Shown: positions 35,490-44,203 of the stretch, piece after piece
Layout: each line of letters opens with the position of its first letter
How positions within the stretch are numbered: the first letter of the stretch is position 1
NCBI GenBank assembly: GCA_964472015.1
Contig: CAYYIP010000002.1
Location: 1 to 64,000 of the forward strand
Reading direction: 5' to 3'
Source: JAAYTD01 sp964472015
Lineage (GTDB): Bacteria; Bacteroidota; Ignavibacteria; Kapaibacteriales; UBA2268
Length of the DNA stretch: 64,000 nucleotides
The notes under the pieces: model-generated
What the model was told of the DNA's origin: nothing
Databases searched by the model: none
What the model saw: the letters and a program-made list of their open reading frames with translations, nothing else
Made by a program: the position numbers and the translations under genes

Positions 35490-38400
35490 ATGTGTAGTAA
35501 CAAAAAAAAATATACTGAAAATCAAAGAAAAGCAGTAGATAATATAGAAACTGCTATGTCTGTAACTGCTAATGCTGGTTCGGGGAAAACAAAAGTACTT
35601 GTAGATAGATATATTAAAATACTAGAAGAAAAGTTCTATGATGAAAATAGTAATAGTTGCGATATTACAAAAATATTAGCTATGACTTTTACTAATAAAG
35701 CTGCTGGTGAAATGAAAGATAGATTAATTGAATATTATAATGATAAAATAGATGAGATAAATAAAATAAAAGATTCAAAAGCTAAAGAAGAAGATATAAA
35801 AAAATATAAAATAATATCTAGTAGTCTTAAGTATGCTAATATTATGACTATACATACATTTTGTAATAAGCTCTTGTCAGAGTATTCATTTGAAATAGGA
35901 ATGCCCCCTGAAATTATAACATTGACTGATTTTCAAAAAAATAATATAGAAAAAGCTGCAATTACAAAATCTGTTAACAATTATTTAAAAAATATTGAAA
36001 ATAATAATCAATATAAAGAACAACTTCTTAATTTATACGATGTAAACAAAATCAAAGAATATATACAGCTTTTAATAAGTAAACGAGATATTTGGGATAT
36101 ATTAGAAAATTTATATTCAAACGAAGAAAACTATATTAACAAAATCAAAGAACAAATCAAAAAAGAATTTGAAACAGAAAATATAAAAGAAATATTAAAA
36201 ACATTTCAAGAAAATTTGAAAATTAATTTAGAGCGAAAAATTAATGACATAAAGCAAAAAGCTAACCTTAAAGAAAAAGATATTGATATTATAATTGATG
36301 AGATTGAAAAAGTTTGTGAAGAAGATTTAGATGAAGATAGATATAGTATAGAAAATATATTTAGTAAAAAAGATAAAAGTAATATTATAGAATTTTTAAA
36401 CAAAATTTTAGAATTATGTGCTATAAAAAAATATGGCAAACCTGCTACTCTTATTAAGTATATTTTAAAAAAGGGGAAATATAAGTTATATGAAATTGAA
36501 TATAAAGCAGTTGATTATGTAGATAAATTAATTAAATATATAAAAAAATATATTTTTGAAGACGAAGATATAAAAAATCAATTTAATTTTTCAAAAGAGC
36601 TATTTGAATTAGCAAAAAAGGCAAATGAATATTCAATGGAGGAAAAGAGAAAGATAGGAGGAATTGATTATGATGATATGCTTTTATTGGTACGTGATTT
36701 GTTGAAAAATAGTGAAATTGCAAAAAAAGTTGCTAATGATTATTTACATATTCTGGTTGATGAATTTCAAGATACAAATAATATACAGTATGATATAATA
36801 AAAAGTATTGCTTTAAGAGATGGAGATGATGATAAAAATCCAATTTTATTTATTGTAGGAGATGCTAAACAAAGTATTTATGGATTTAGAAATGCCGATG
36901 TTAGTCTTTTTAATAAAGTGCAAGAAGATATAAAAGAGTTAAAGCAAGCAAATAAAGAAGATGTAAATATAACATTAGAAGAAACTTTTAGAGTCCCATA
37001 TAATAATTCTAATTTTATAAACTTAATTTGTAATAATATTTTTGGGTCTTTAGAAAACGAATATAAAAAATTACCTGATTTAGAAATAAAATATAACGAT
37101 TTAAAAGTAAATCAGAAAAATTTAGACGAGCTTGATAATGATATAGATAAGATTATATCACCTTCTGGAGAAGTAGTAATTTTATATACAAATATTGAAA
37201 AAGAAGATAAAAATAAAGAAAATCAAAGTAATGAAAGTAGTAAAGAAGAAGATGAAGTTCAAACAGTTTCAGATAATAAAGACGAAGCAAGACAAATAGC
37301 AAAGTATATAAAAAAAATAGTTAAGAATTATAAGATAAAAGATAAAGAAACATATAGATTTATAGAATATAAAGATATAGGAATTTTGTTTCCTAAAAAT
37401 AAAGATATTTCAAATTTAAAAGATGTATTTTATGAATATAATATTCCTTTTAATATATTAAAAAATAATGATTTTATACAGCAACCAGAAGTTATAGATT
37501 TATTAAATTATTTAAAATTTATAAACTTGCCTTCTAATGATTTAGCTTTATTTGGTGTTTTATATTCACCTTTTTTTGGATTTACTACTAAAGAATTAAA
37601 CGAAATTGCTAAAATTTTAAGTAAAATAAAAAAGGAAACAAATCAAACAAAAGTATCATTTATCAAAGATTCTTTATGGGAAAATCTTAAAGAATTAAAT
37701 AGTAATAATGATAAGTATTATAATATTATAGATAATCAGTTACTAGATAAAATTAAAAAAGCTGTTGAGACTCTATCTGAGATGTTAAAAATATATTCAA
37801 CAGCTTCTATATCGCATCTATTGCGAGTTATAATTAAAAAATTTAATTGGAATGGATATTTTGTTAAAAATTTAGATAAAATTTCTACAATAAAAAAAAT
37901 TAAATATAATATAGATTTATTTGTTGCAAAAGCAAGGAGTTTTCAAGAAACAAACTTTATAACTCTTGCTGAGTTTATAAAATATATAGAATCTAATACA
38001 GATAGTGACTTTGAAGCTTATAATATTGAAGATGCAGTTAGTTTATTAACTATTCATTCAGCTAAAGGTACAGAATTTCCTGTTGTTTTTTTATATTCTA
38101 TAAATACTAACTTCCATAATCCCAAAGTGCCTTTTATTGACAAAAGGTATGGTCTTACTTTTGAAACAAAAAGAAAAAATAATGATGAAAATGAAGAGTA
38201 TGAATATAATATAGTAACAACATTAGCGAGGAAGCTAGAAGATATATCTAGCAAAGCAGAATATAATAGACTTATATATGTTGCTTTAACTCGGGCTAAA
38301 AATTTATTGATTATTTCTATTGCATCTAATATAAAAGATGATGAGATAAAATTAACAGGTTATACTAAAACAATTTTAGAAACGGGATGCGAATTTTTAA

Positions 38401-39347
38401 TAAGTAAGATTAAAGGTTTGCAAAAAGAAGATTGTAAAGAAGAAGAATTATATAAAGATAATAATATTGATGTAAGGATTATAAAAAATGTTTCAGAGGA
38501 TAAAAATGATATAAGTGTTATAGATAATAACGATAAAATTGAAAGTAAAAAGATTATTGTTCCTAAAAATAAAATTGATTTTTTTTATATTAAAGATAAT
38601 AGAGTTTCGGCTTCAAAATTAATGCGATTAGAAAACAATATAATTAAATATAATGTTTTAAAACATAAGCAAGATAAAGAGGGAAATGAAAATCAATTAA
38701 CAGCAATAGAAAAAGGTCTTTGGTATCATAGAATTTTTGAAAATATTAATAAGTGGTTAATTGTTAATGAAGAAAGTGGAGAAAATAAAATAGATAAAAA
38801 GAAATTTTTAGAAGTATATAATGATATCGAATACGGTAATCAAGATAAATTAGAAGAAGATAAAGTATTAGAAGAAGCTGAAATAATAATACAAAAAGAT
38901 TTTATAAAAAAATCATTAAAGTTTTTTAAAGATGCTAAATTTGAATATGAATTAAATTTGGCATTAAATGAAAAAGAAGAAGATTCAGAGTATTATTTTT
39001 TAACTGCTAAATTTGATTTATTAATTCAAAATGATAAAGGTGAATGGGAATTATGGGACTGGAAAACAAATAAATTAGATGCTGAAAATATAGTTAGGTC
39101 TATAGAAGGGATAAGATTATCCTATGAAATGCAATCGAAAGTATATTGTTTTTTGTTAATGAATAGTTATCCTACTCAAAAAGAATATATATTTAGATTA
39201 ATATTGTTAGAACAATGTAAATTACAAGATATAAATAATTATAATGAATATGTTATTGAATATAAATATAGTATTGATGATAAAGAAAATTTAAAACAAG
39301 AAATTATAGAAAAAATAAAAGGGGCATATATAAAAGTAAAATTATAA
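35490..39347 (+). CDS. AddA/RecB-like UvrD-family helicase-nuclease
   Basis: 1285-residue double-strand break end-processing enzyme. Superfamily 1 helicase motifs: Walker A NAGSGKT with Lys33, MTFTNKAAGEM, an IHTFCNKLL motif, LVDEFQDTNNIQY, GDAKQSIYGFR, LEETFR, LLTIHSAKGTEFPVVFL and the VALTRAKNLL motif VI. The C-terminus has a RecB/AddA nuclease: G-L-W-Y-H with His1080, Asp1176 in AKFDLL, Asp1190 and Lys1192 in DWKTNK. This order matches AddA. Its normal partner AddB is not adjacent. The protein is very rich in Lys, Asn, Ile and Glu, including a charged insertion near 555-600, which inflates its length slightly. It starts 62 bp after the epimerase and ends 7 bp before a glycosyltransferase. 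Confidence 0.9.
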   Translation: MCSNKKKYTENQRKAVDNIETAMSVTANAGSGKTKVLVDRYIKILEEKFYDENSNSCDITKILAMTFTNKAAGEMKDRLIEYYNDKIDEINKIKDSKAKEEDIKKYKIISSSLKYANIMTIHTFCNKLLSEYSFEIGMPPEIITLTDFQKNNIEKAAITKSVNNYLKNIENNNQYKEQLLNLYDVNKIKEYIQLLISKRDIWDILENLYSNEENYINKIKEQIKKEFETENIKEILKTFQENLKINLERKINDIKQKANLKEKDIDIIIDEIEKVCEEDLDEDRYSIENIFSKKDKSNIIEFLNKILELCAIKKYGKPATLIKYILKKGKYKLYEIEYKAVDYVDKLIKYIKKYIFEDEDIKNQFNFSKELFELAKKANEYSMEEKRKIGGIDYDDMLLLVRDLLKNSEIAKKVANDYLHILVDEFQDTNNIQYDIIKSIALRDGDDDKNPILFIVGDAKQSIYGFRNADVSLFNKVQEDIKELKQANKEDVNITLEETFRVPYNNSNFINLICNNIFGSLENEYKKLPDLEIKYNDLKVNQKNLDELDNDIDKIISPSGEVVILYTNIEKEDKNKENQSNESSKEEDEVQTVSDNKDEARQIAKYIKKIVKNYKIKDKETYRFIEYKDIGILFPKNKDISNLKDVFYEYNIPFNILKNNDFIQQPEVIDLLNYLKFINLPSNDLALFGVLYSPFFGFTTKELNEIAKILSKIKKETNQTKVSFIKDSLWENLKELNSNNDKYYNIIDNQLLDKIKKAVETLSEMLKIYSTASISHLLRVIIKKFNWNGYFVKNLDKISTIKKIKYNIDLFVAKARSFQETNFITLAEFIKYIESNTDSDFEAYNIEDAVSLLTIHSAKGTEFPVVFLYSINTNFHNPKVPFIDKRYGLTFETKRKNNDENEEYEYNIVTTLARKLEDISSKAEYNRLIYVALTRAKNLLIISIASNIKDDEIKLTGYTKTILETGCEFLISKIKGLQKEDCKEEELYKDNNIDVRIIKNVSEDKNDISVIDNNDKIESKKIIVPKNKIDFFYIKDNRVSASKLMRLENNIIKYNVLKHKQDKEGNENQLTAIEKGLWYHRIFENINKWLIVNEESGENKIDKKKFLEVYNDIEYGNQDKLEEDKVLEEAEIIIQKDFIKKSLKFFKDAKFEYELNLALNEKEEDSEYYFLTAKFDLLIQNDKGEWELWDWKTNKLDAENIVRSIEGIRLSYEMQSKVYCFLLMNSYPTQKEYIFRLILLEQCKLQDINNYNEYVIEYKYSIDDKENLKQEIIEKIKGAYIKVKL

Positions 39348-39354
39348 TGTAATT

Positions 39355-40599
39355 ATGTATTTGCAGAGAATAATGAAAGAAAACAAAAATTGTAAAAAAA
39401 TTTTATTTTTAACACCACGTTTACCTTATCCAATAATTGGAGGAGATAGATTAAAAGCTTATTATATGCTTAAACATTTATCTACAAAACATAAAGTTAC
39501 GTTAGTTTCTTTTTATCAAGGTGATCAAAAAAAATGTAAGGAATATACTAAAGCAATAGAAGAATTAGGCATACAAGTTTTTGTTTTACCTTTAACACCA
39601 CTTAAAGCAGGTTTAACAATTCTTCCTCGTTTATTTGATTCTATACCTCTTGAGGTTTTGTATTATACACAAAAAGCTTATTTTAATATAGTAGAAGAAT
39701 TATTAAATACACAAAAATTTGATATTGTTTTTTCTTTTTTTATGCGTACCGCTGAGTATGTAAAAAATAATAAAAATCTTAAAAAGATATTGATGTGTGA
39801 AGATTGTAGGACATTATATCAAAAACGTTCAGCAGAAAATACATCCAATTTACTTCAAAAACTAGTTCGATTTTGGGAATATAATAAGTTGAAAAAATAT
39901 GAACCCAGTATTGTTAATTTTTTTGATATTATTACTCTTGTTACAAACGATGATATAAACAGTATGAAAACTCAAAATTCAAAACCATACTATAAATTGT
40001 TAACTAATGGCGTTGATATTGATAAATTTGTTTTTAAATCAATTGATAGAAGTGATAAAACTATTTTATTTGCAGGTAAATTAGATGTATGGGCTAATGA
40101 ATTAATGATAAATTCTATTATAAATTTTATATTACCTATTATAGTAAAAGAAATTCCTAATGTAAAATTACAAATAGTTGGTGCTAATCCATCTAAAAAA
40201 ATAAGGATGTTATCTAAAACTTATAAAAATATAGAATTGGTAGCTAACGTTCCAGAGATGTTCCCATATCTTCATAAAGCAACTTTATTTTTACATCCAC
40301 ATTTAGGTGGCTCTGGAATACAAAATAAATTGCTGGAAGCAATGGCAGCGGGATGTCCAGTTGTAACAACTACTACTGGTAATCAAGGTATTAATGCAAT
40401 TCATGGGGAAGAGGCATTAATAGGGAATAATAATGAAGAATTAGCAAAATGTGCTATAAATATATTAAAATCATCAGAGCTTGCAAATTATTTATCTTTA
40501 AATGCAAGGTCTTTAATAGAAAATACACATTCGTGGGATATTATTTTTGCACAGTTAGATGATATAGTAGATAATTTATATAATAAAACTAAAATATAA
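39355..40599 (+). CDS. Glycosyltransferase family 4
   Basis: 414 residues if the ATG at 39355 is used; ATG at 39373 is an equally good start and begins MKENKNCKKILFLTPRLPYP, closer to the family's N-terminus. GT-B fold: IGGDRLKAYYMLKHLS near the start, TLVTNDDINSM, LLTNGVDIDKF, then the donor site LHPHLGGSGIQNKLLEAMAAGCPVVTTTTGNQGI. This resembles glycosyltransferases of exopolysaccharide systems that use a nucleotide sugar donor. Acceptor unknown. It follows the AddA-like gene by only 7 bp, then the HAD phosphatase after 26 bp, so these genes may share a transcript. Confidence 0.87.
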   Translation: MYLQRIMKENKNCKKILFLTPRLPYPIIGGDRLKAYYMLKHLSTKHKVTLVSFYQGDQKKCKEYTKAIEELGIQVFVLPLTPLKAGLTILPRLFDSIPLEVLYYTQKAYFNIVEELLNTQKFDIVFSFFMRTAEYVKNNKNLKKILMCEDCRTLYQKRSAENTSNLLQKLVRFWEYNKLKKYEPSIVNFFDIITLVTNDDINSMKTQNSKPYYKLLTNGVDIDKFVFKSIDRSDKTILFAGKLDVWANELMINSIINFILPIIVKEIPNVKLQIVGANPSKKIRMLSKTYKNIELVANVPEMFPYLHKATLFLHPHLGGSGIQNKLLEAMAAGCPVVTTTTGNQGINAIHGEEALIGNNNEELAKCAINILKSSELANYLSLNARSLIENTHSWDIIFAQLDDIVDNLYNKTKI

Positions 40600-40625
40600 T
40601 TTGTAATTTAAAATATAAAAAATAA

Positions 40626-41177
40626 ATGAAAGCTATATTTTTTGATAGAGATGGAATTGTCAATAAAAAATTAGAAAATGATTATGTAAAAAATATAAAT
40701 GAGTTTAAATTTATAGATGTTTTTTTTGTTTTTTTCGAGTTATGTAAAAAATATGATTATATGAATATTCTGGTTACAAATCAACAGTGCGTTGGGAAAA
40801 AAATAATTACTGCACAAGAATTAGATATTATACATAATTATATGCAAGAAGAATTAATTAGTAGAACAGGGAAAGGATTTGATGCTATTTATTATTCGCC
40901 TGATTTAGCAGATTCAGGAAGTATTACAAGGAAACCAGAAGCAGGAATGTTTTTTCAAGCTATAAATAAATTTAATATAGTTCCGGGGAAAAGTTGGACC
41001 ATAGGTGATTCTATTTCTGATGTTATTGCAGGTAAAAGAGCTGCTACAAATACAGTTTTAATAGGTAATTATTCTAATGTTATAGAAGCTGATTTTATTT
41101 TTAAAACACTAAATGATGCATTTTATTTTTTTAAGGATGTAGTTTTTAATAATAAATACGAGATAAATAATGACTGA
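40626..41177 (+). CDS. HAD-IIIA phosphatase, GmhB/HisB-N-like
   Basis: 183 residues. HAD motif I FFDRDGIVN with nucleophile Asp7 and Asp9, motif II ILVTNQQCVG, a KPEAGMFFQA segment with the motif III Lys, and IGDSISDVIAGKRA motif IV. This group includes D-glycero-D-manno-heptose-1,7-bisphosphate 7-phosphatase (GmhB) and histidinol phosphatase. A heptose phosphate role would fit the nearby glycosyltransferase and lipopolysaccharide genes. However, the zinc-loop cysteines of classical GmhB are not evident, so specificity is uncertain. Its last codons overlap the start of the RNA methyltransferase by 8 bp, implying translational coupling. Confidence 0.85.
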   Translation: MKAIFFDRDGIVNKKLENDYVKNINEFKFIDVFFVFFELCKKYDYMNILVTNQQCVGKKIITAQELDIIHNYMQEELISRTGKGFDAIYYSPDLADSGSITRKPEAGMFFQAINKFNIVPGKSWTIGDSISDVIAGKRAATNTVLIGNYSNVIEADFIFKTLNDAFYFFKDVVFNNKYEINND

Positions 41178-41952
41178 AAATAAAGAAGATAATATCTATA
41201 TATATGGACGTAATGCTGTTATTGAAGCGATAAACGCAAAACAAAATATACAAAAAATTTTTATTTGTTTTGGAACAGATAATAAGAATATAATTATTAA
41301 TGCTAAAAGAAATAAAATAAATTGTACTGTTTTAGATAAAAGTAAATTTAAAGAACTTGAAAAAAAAATTACTTATAATATTATAGATAATTCTAATACT
41401 AATAATATAAGAACACAAGGAGTTATTGCATTAAAGCAATTAATTGAACCTGTAGATTTAGTAGAATTTATAAGTGATTTAGATTTAAAAACTAATCCTG
41501 TTATTGCTATTTTAGATGGAATAAATGATCCTCATAATTTAGGTGCTATAGCTCGTAGTGCAGAATGTGCTGGTGTTAAAGCAATTATATTACCAAATAG
41601 AAATTCTGCCCCAATAACACCAGTTGCAATAAAAATATCAGCAGGTGCTCTTAATTATTTGCCAGTAATACAAATTACAAATTTAATTATTGCAATAGAA
41701 AAATTAAAAGAATATGGTTTTTGGATTGTTGGAACAAAAATGGATGCAATAGAAAACTATAATGATAATATTTATGATAAACCAGTTGCTATTATTATTG
41801 GAAGTGAGGGGAAAGGAATTAGTAATGCAGTTTGTAAACATTGTGATCACTTGATAAAAATACCTATGAAGGGAAATATAAATTCATTAAATGCATCTGT
41901 TTCTGCAGGTATTATTTTTTTTGAGATATTACGACAGCATACTCAGAAGTAA
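41170..41952 (+). CDS. TrmH/SpoU-family rRNA 2'-O-methyltransferase, RlmB-like
   Basis: 260 residues. An N-terminal substrate-binding domain (IYGRNAVIEAI, typical of RlmB) precedes the SPOUT trefoil-knot domain. Motif 1 is ILDGINDPHNLGAIARSAEC, motif 2 is IIIGSEGKGI and motif 3 is IPMKGNINSLNASVSAGI. RlmB methylates G2251 of 23S rRNA in the peptidyl-transferase region with S-adenosylmethionine. The family assignment is firm; the exact target nucleotide is inferred from the N-terminal domain. It overlaps the upstream HAD gene by 8 bp. Confidence 0.93.
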   Translation: MTENKEDNIYIYGRNAVIEAINAKQNIQKIFICFGTDNKNIIINAKRNKINCTVLDKSKFKELEKKITYNIIDNSNTNNIRTQGVIALKQLIEPVDLVEFISDLDLKTNPVIAILDGINDPHNLGAIARSAECAGVKAIILPNRNSAPITPVAIKISAGALNYLPVIQITNLIIAIEKLKEYGFWIVGTKMDAIENYNDNIYDKPVAIIIGSEGKGISNAVCKHCDHLIKIPMKGNINSLNASVSAGIIFFEILRQHTQK

Positions 41953-42351
41953 GATATAAAGTATAATTGTGTTAAAAAATAATTACACTTTTTATTTTTT
42001 TTGAAAATAAAAAGTATAAAAAAGTATAATTATAATATAATATTGATGAAATTTATATTTATATAAAGAATTAGGCAATAATTTATAAATTAGTAATCAC
42101 GTATTTAATATTTTAATTTTATGTAATAATTGTAACAATTTTATAAAATTAGCGTCTTTTTTATAAGCTAGTTATAAATTTATTATATTTTATTAGTATA
42201 AGAAATGTAGTGTAAAATATTATATACTATACTATAATTTTATTAAAAACTTGCATAAAAACAAAAAAAATGTTAAATTGTATATTACAAAAGTACAAAA
42301 TGGCATTTTATGTTTATAAACAAATATATAAAATATATAATATATTAGATT
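41953..42351. other. AT-rich intergenic region
   Basis: 399 bp without a gene. An AT-only 12-bp hairpin (41987-41998 with 42004-42015) follows the RlmB-like stop but has no T run after it, so it is a doubtful terminator. No convincing promoter for the next gene was recognised. Confidence 0.5.
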
Positions 42352-44046
42352 ATGCAAATTACTGGTTCAAAAATTTTAATTTTAGGCGGATTTGGATTAG
42401 TAGGTTCAGCCGTTACAAGAAAATTAATGCAGCATAATCCTGCACAAATATTTATTGCTTCTTTAAAAAAAGAAGAAGCAGAAAGTGCATGTGATATGTT
42501 AAGAAAAGAATATCCTAATTTTGGTGATAATATGTTTATTCCTAAATGGGGTAATTTATTTACAAGAAATGAATGGAAGGATATTCCGTTTAGTGAAATT
42601 ATAAATGTAAAAGAACGCCGTATAAGTCACATTGAAGATATTTTTTTAGATTTAAGTGATGAAATGCTAAGGAGATCTTCTTTATATAAATTAATAACTG
42701 AAGTTAAACCTAATTTAGTTATTGATTGTATGAATACGGCAACGGGTATAGCATATTTAGATATATATAATTCTACAATTACTGGTCTTAAAGAGATAGA
42801 AAATAAGGGTGTACTTTCAGAAAACACTTCAGAAATTGTTATGGCAAGTTCTTATATACCACAACTTATAAGACATGTACAAATTATGTATAAAGCTCTT
42901 TGTGATGCCCAAACAATTATGTATTTTAAAATTGGTACAACTGGAACAGGCGGAATGGGTGTTAATATTCCTTATACACATAGTGAAGAAAGACCCTCGA
43001 AAGTTTTACTTGCAAAAACCGCAGTTGCTGGTGCACATACTCTATTGTTATATTTATTAGCAAGAACTCCTAATGGACCTATAGTAAAGGAAATAAAACC
43101 TGCTGCTACAATTGCGTGGAAACGTATTGCTTATGGTGAAGTAAAAAGACGTGGACAAACTATACCATTAGTTGATATGACTTTTGATGATGCACGTAAT
43201 GCTGAAGGTAAATTTGTCTTTGCAGATGCTGATGGTGTTAAAAATACAGGCGATGTATTTAAATCTGTTTTTGTGGATACGGGTGAAAATGGATTATTTT
43301 CACGAGGTGAATTTGAAGCTATTTCATCATTGGGACAAATGGAATTGGTTACGCCAGAAGAAATTGCAGAATATTTGGTTTTTGAAGTACGAGGAGGCAA
43401 TTCAGGACATGATATTATACAAGGACTAGATGCAACAACTCTTGAGCCAACTTATCGTGGTGGTATGTTACGAAGTGTAGCTTTGGATACAGTTAAAAAA
43501 ATGGAGAAAGAAAATGATGTTGATAGTGTTGCTTTTGAACTTCTAGGACCGCCAAGATTATCTAAGTTATTATATGAGGGGTATTTAATAAGAAAAATTG
43601 CAGGTTCTATGAAAAAATTTATGGAATTAAAACCTGCTGAAATGTCTAAATTAGCTTATGAAATGATACGAAATAATGATAAATTACGTCAACAAATGTT
43701 GTCTATTGGGTTAGTTGTTTTATCTCCAGATGGAAAGAAATATATTAGGGGGCGTGATGTAAAAGTACCAGTACAAAGAGCAGAAAAAGAATATGATTTA
43801 ACAAATGAAAATATAAATAAATGGTGTTATGAAGGTTGGATAGATTTGCGTGAATGTAGTTGGATAGAATGGCAAGATAGGATTAGAAAAATAATGGAAC
43901 AAGCTAAAAATATAATTGGTGATTCGACGGGTTCACGTTATTACTATACAGAAAATCATTGGGGTAATTTTGATGAATTTGATGAAGGTAAAATTGTAGG
44001 TTGGGTATTTGAATTTGAAGATAAAGGGTGGAGATTTAAAAGGTAA
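42352..44046 (+). CDS. Large Rossmann-fold NAD(P)-dependent oxidoreductase-like protein, role unknown
   Basis: 564 residues. The N-terminus has a clear dinucleotide-binding motif, ILGGFGLVGSAV (10-21), followed by a strand ending IASLKKEEAE, as in saccharopine-dehydrogenase-like or extended short-chain proteins. Residues ~115-130 contain VIDCMNTATGIAY, a typical third Rossmann strand. KIGTTGTGGMGVNIPYTHSEERPSK (~198-222) is a glycine-rich segment of possible substrate binding. The second half has no motif I recognise and is rich in Trp/Glu/Arg near the end. No signal peptide, so it is cytoplasmic. Neighbours give no clue. I cannot assign a reaction. Confidence 0.6.
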   Translation: MQITGSKILILGGFGLVGSAVTRKLMQHNPAQIFIASLKKEEAESACDMLRKEYPNFGDNMFIPKWGNLFTRNEWKDIPFSEIINVKERRISHIEDIFLDLSDEMLRRSSLYKLITEVKPNLVIDCMNTATGIAYLDIYNSTITGLKEIENKGVLSENTSEIVMASSYIPQLIRHVQIMYKALCDAQTIMYFKIGTTGTGGMGVNIPYTHSEERPSKVLLAKTAVAGAHTLLLYLLARTPNGPIVKEIKPAATIAWKRIAYGEVKRRGQTIPLVDMTFDDARNAEGKFVFADADGVKNTGDVFKSVFVDTGENGLFSRGEFEAISSLGQMELVTPEEIAEYLVFEVRGGNSGHDIIQGLDATTLEPTYRGGMLRSVALDTVKKMEKENDVDSVAFELLGPPRLSKLLYEGYLIRKIAGSMKKFMELKPAEMSKLAYEMIRNNDKLRQQMLSIGLVVLSPDGKKYIRGRDVKVPVQRAEKEYDLTNENINKWCYEGWIDLRECSWIEWQDRIRKIMEQAKNIIGDSTGSRYYYTENHWGNFDEFDEGKIVGWVFEFEDKGWRFKR

Positions 44047-44192
44047 AAACAAAAGATAGATAATGTAAATTTTTAGTGAGTTTACTGAAAGAATATAATA
44101 TACATAATAATAAAATAAAATATAAAATATAAAAAATATATATAGAGAATATATAAAATAAAATTAATAATATAATTTTTAATAACAATTTC

Positions 44193-44196
44193 GGAG
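44193..44196 (+). promoter_or_regulatory. Shine-Dalgarno site of the 1660-aa secreted protein
   Basis: GGAG lies 7 bases before the ATG at 44204. Most genes in this window lack such a G-rich site; this one and the two clamp genes are exceptions, which hints at strong translation. Confidence 0.6.
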
Positions 44197-44203
44197 TATA
44201 ATA

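Noticed and set aside
41987..42015. Hairpin after the RlmB-like gene as a terminator
   Set aside because: The stem is almost all A-T and no T run follows, so termination is doubtful.
43131..43429. Overlapping open frames inside the Rossmann protein gene
   Set aside because: They have no start signal or recognisable domain and lie wholly within a longer gene with a clear NAD motif.
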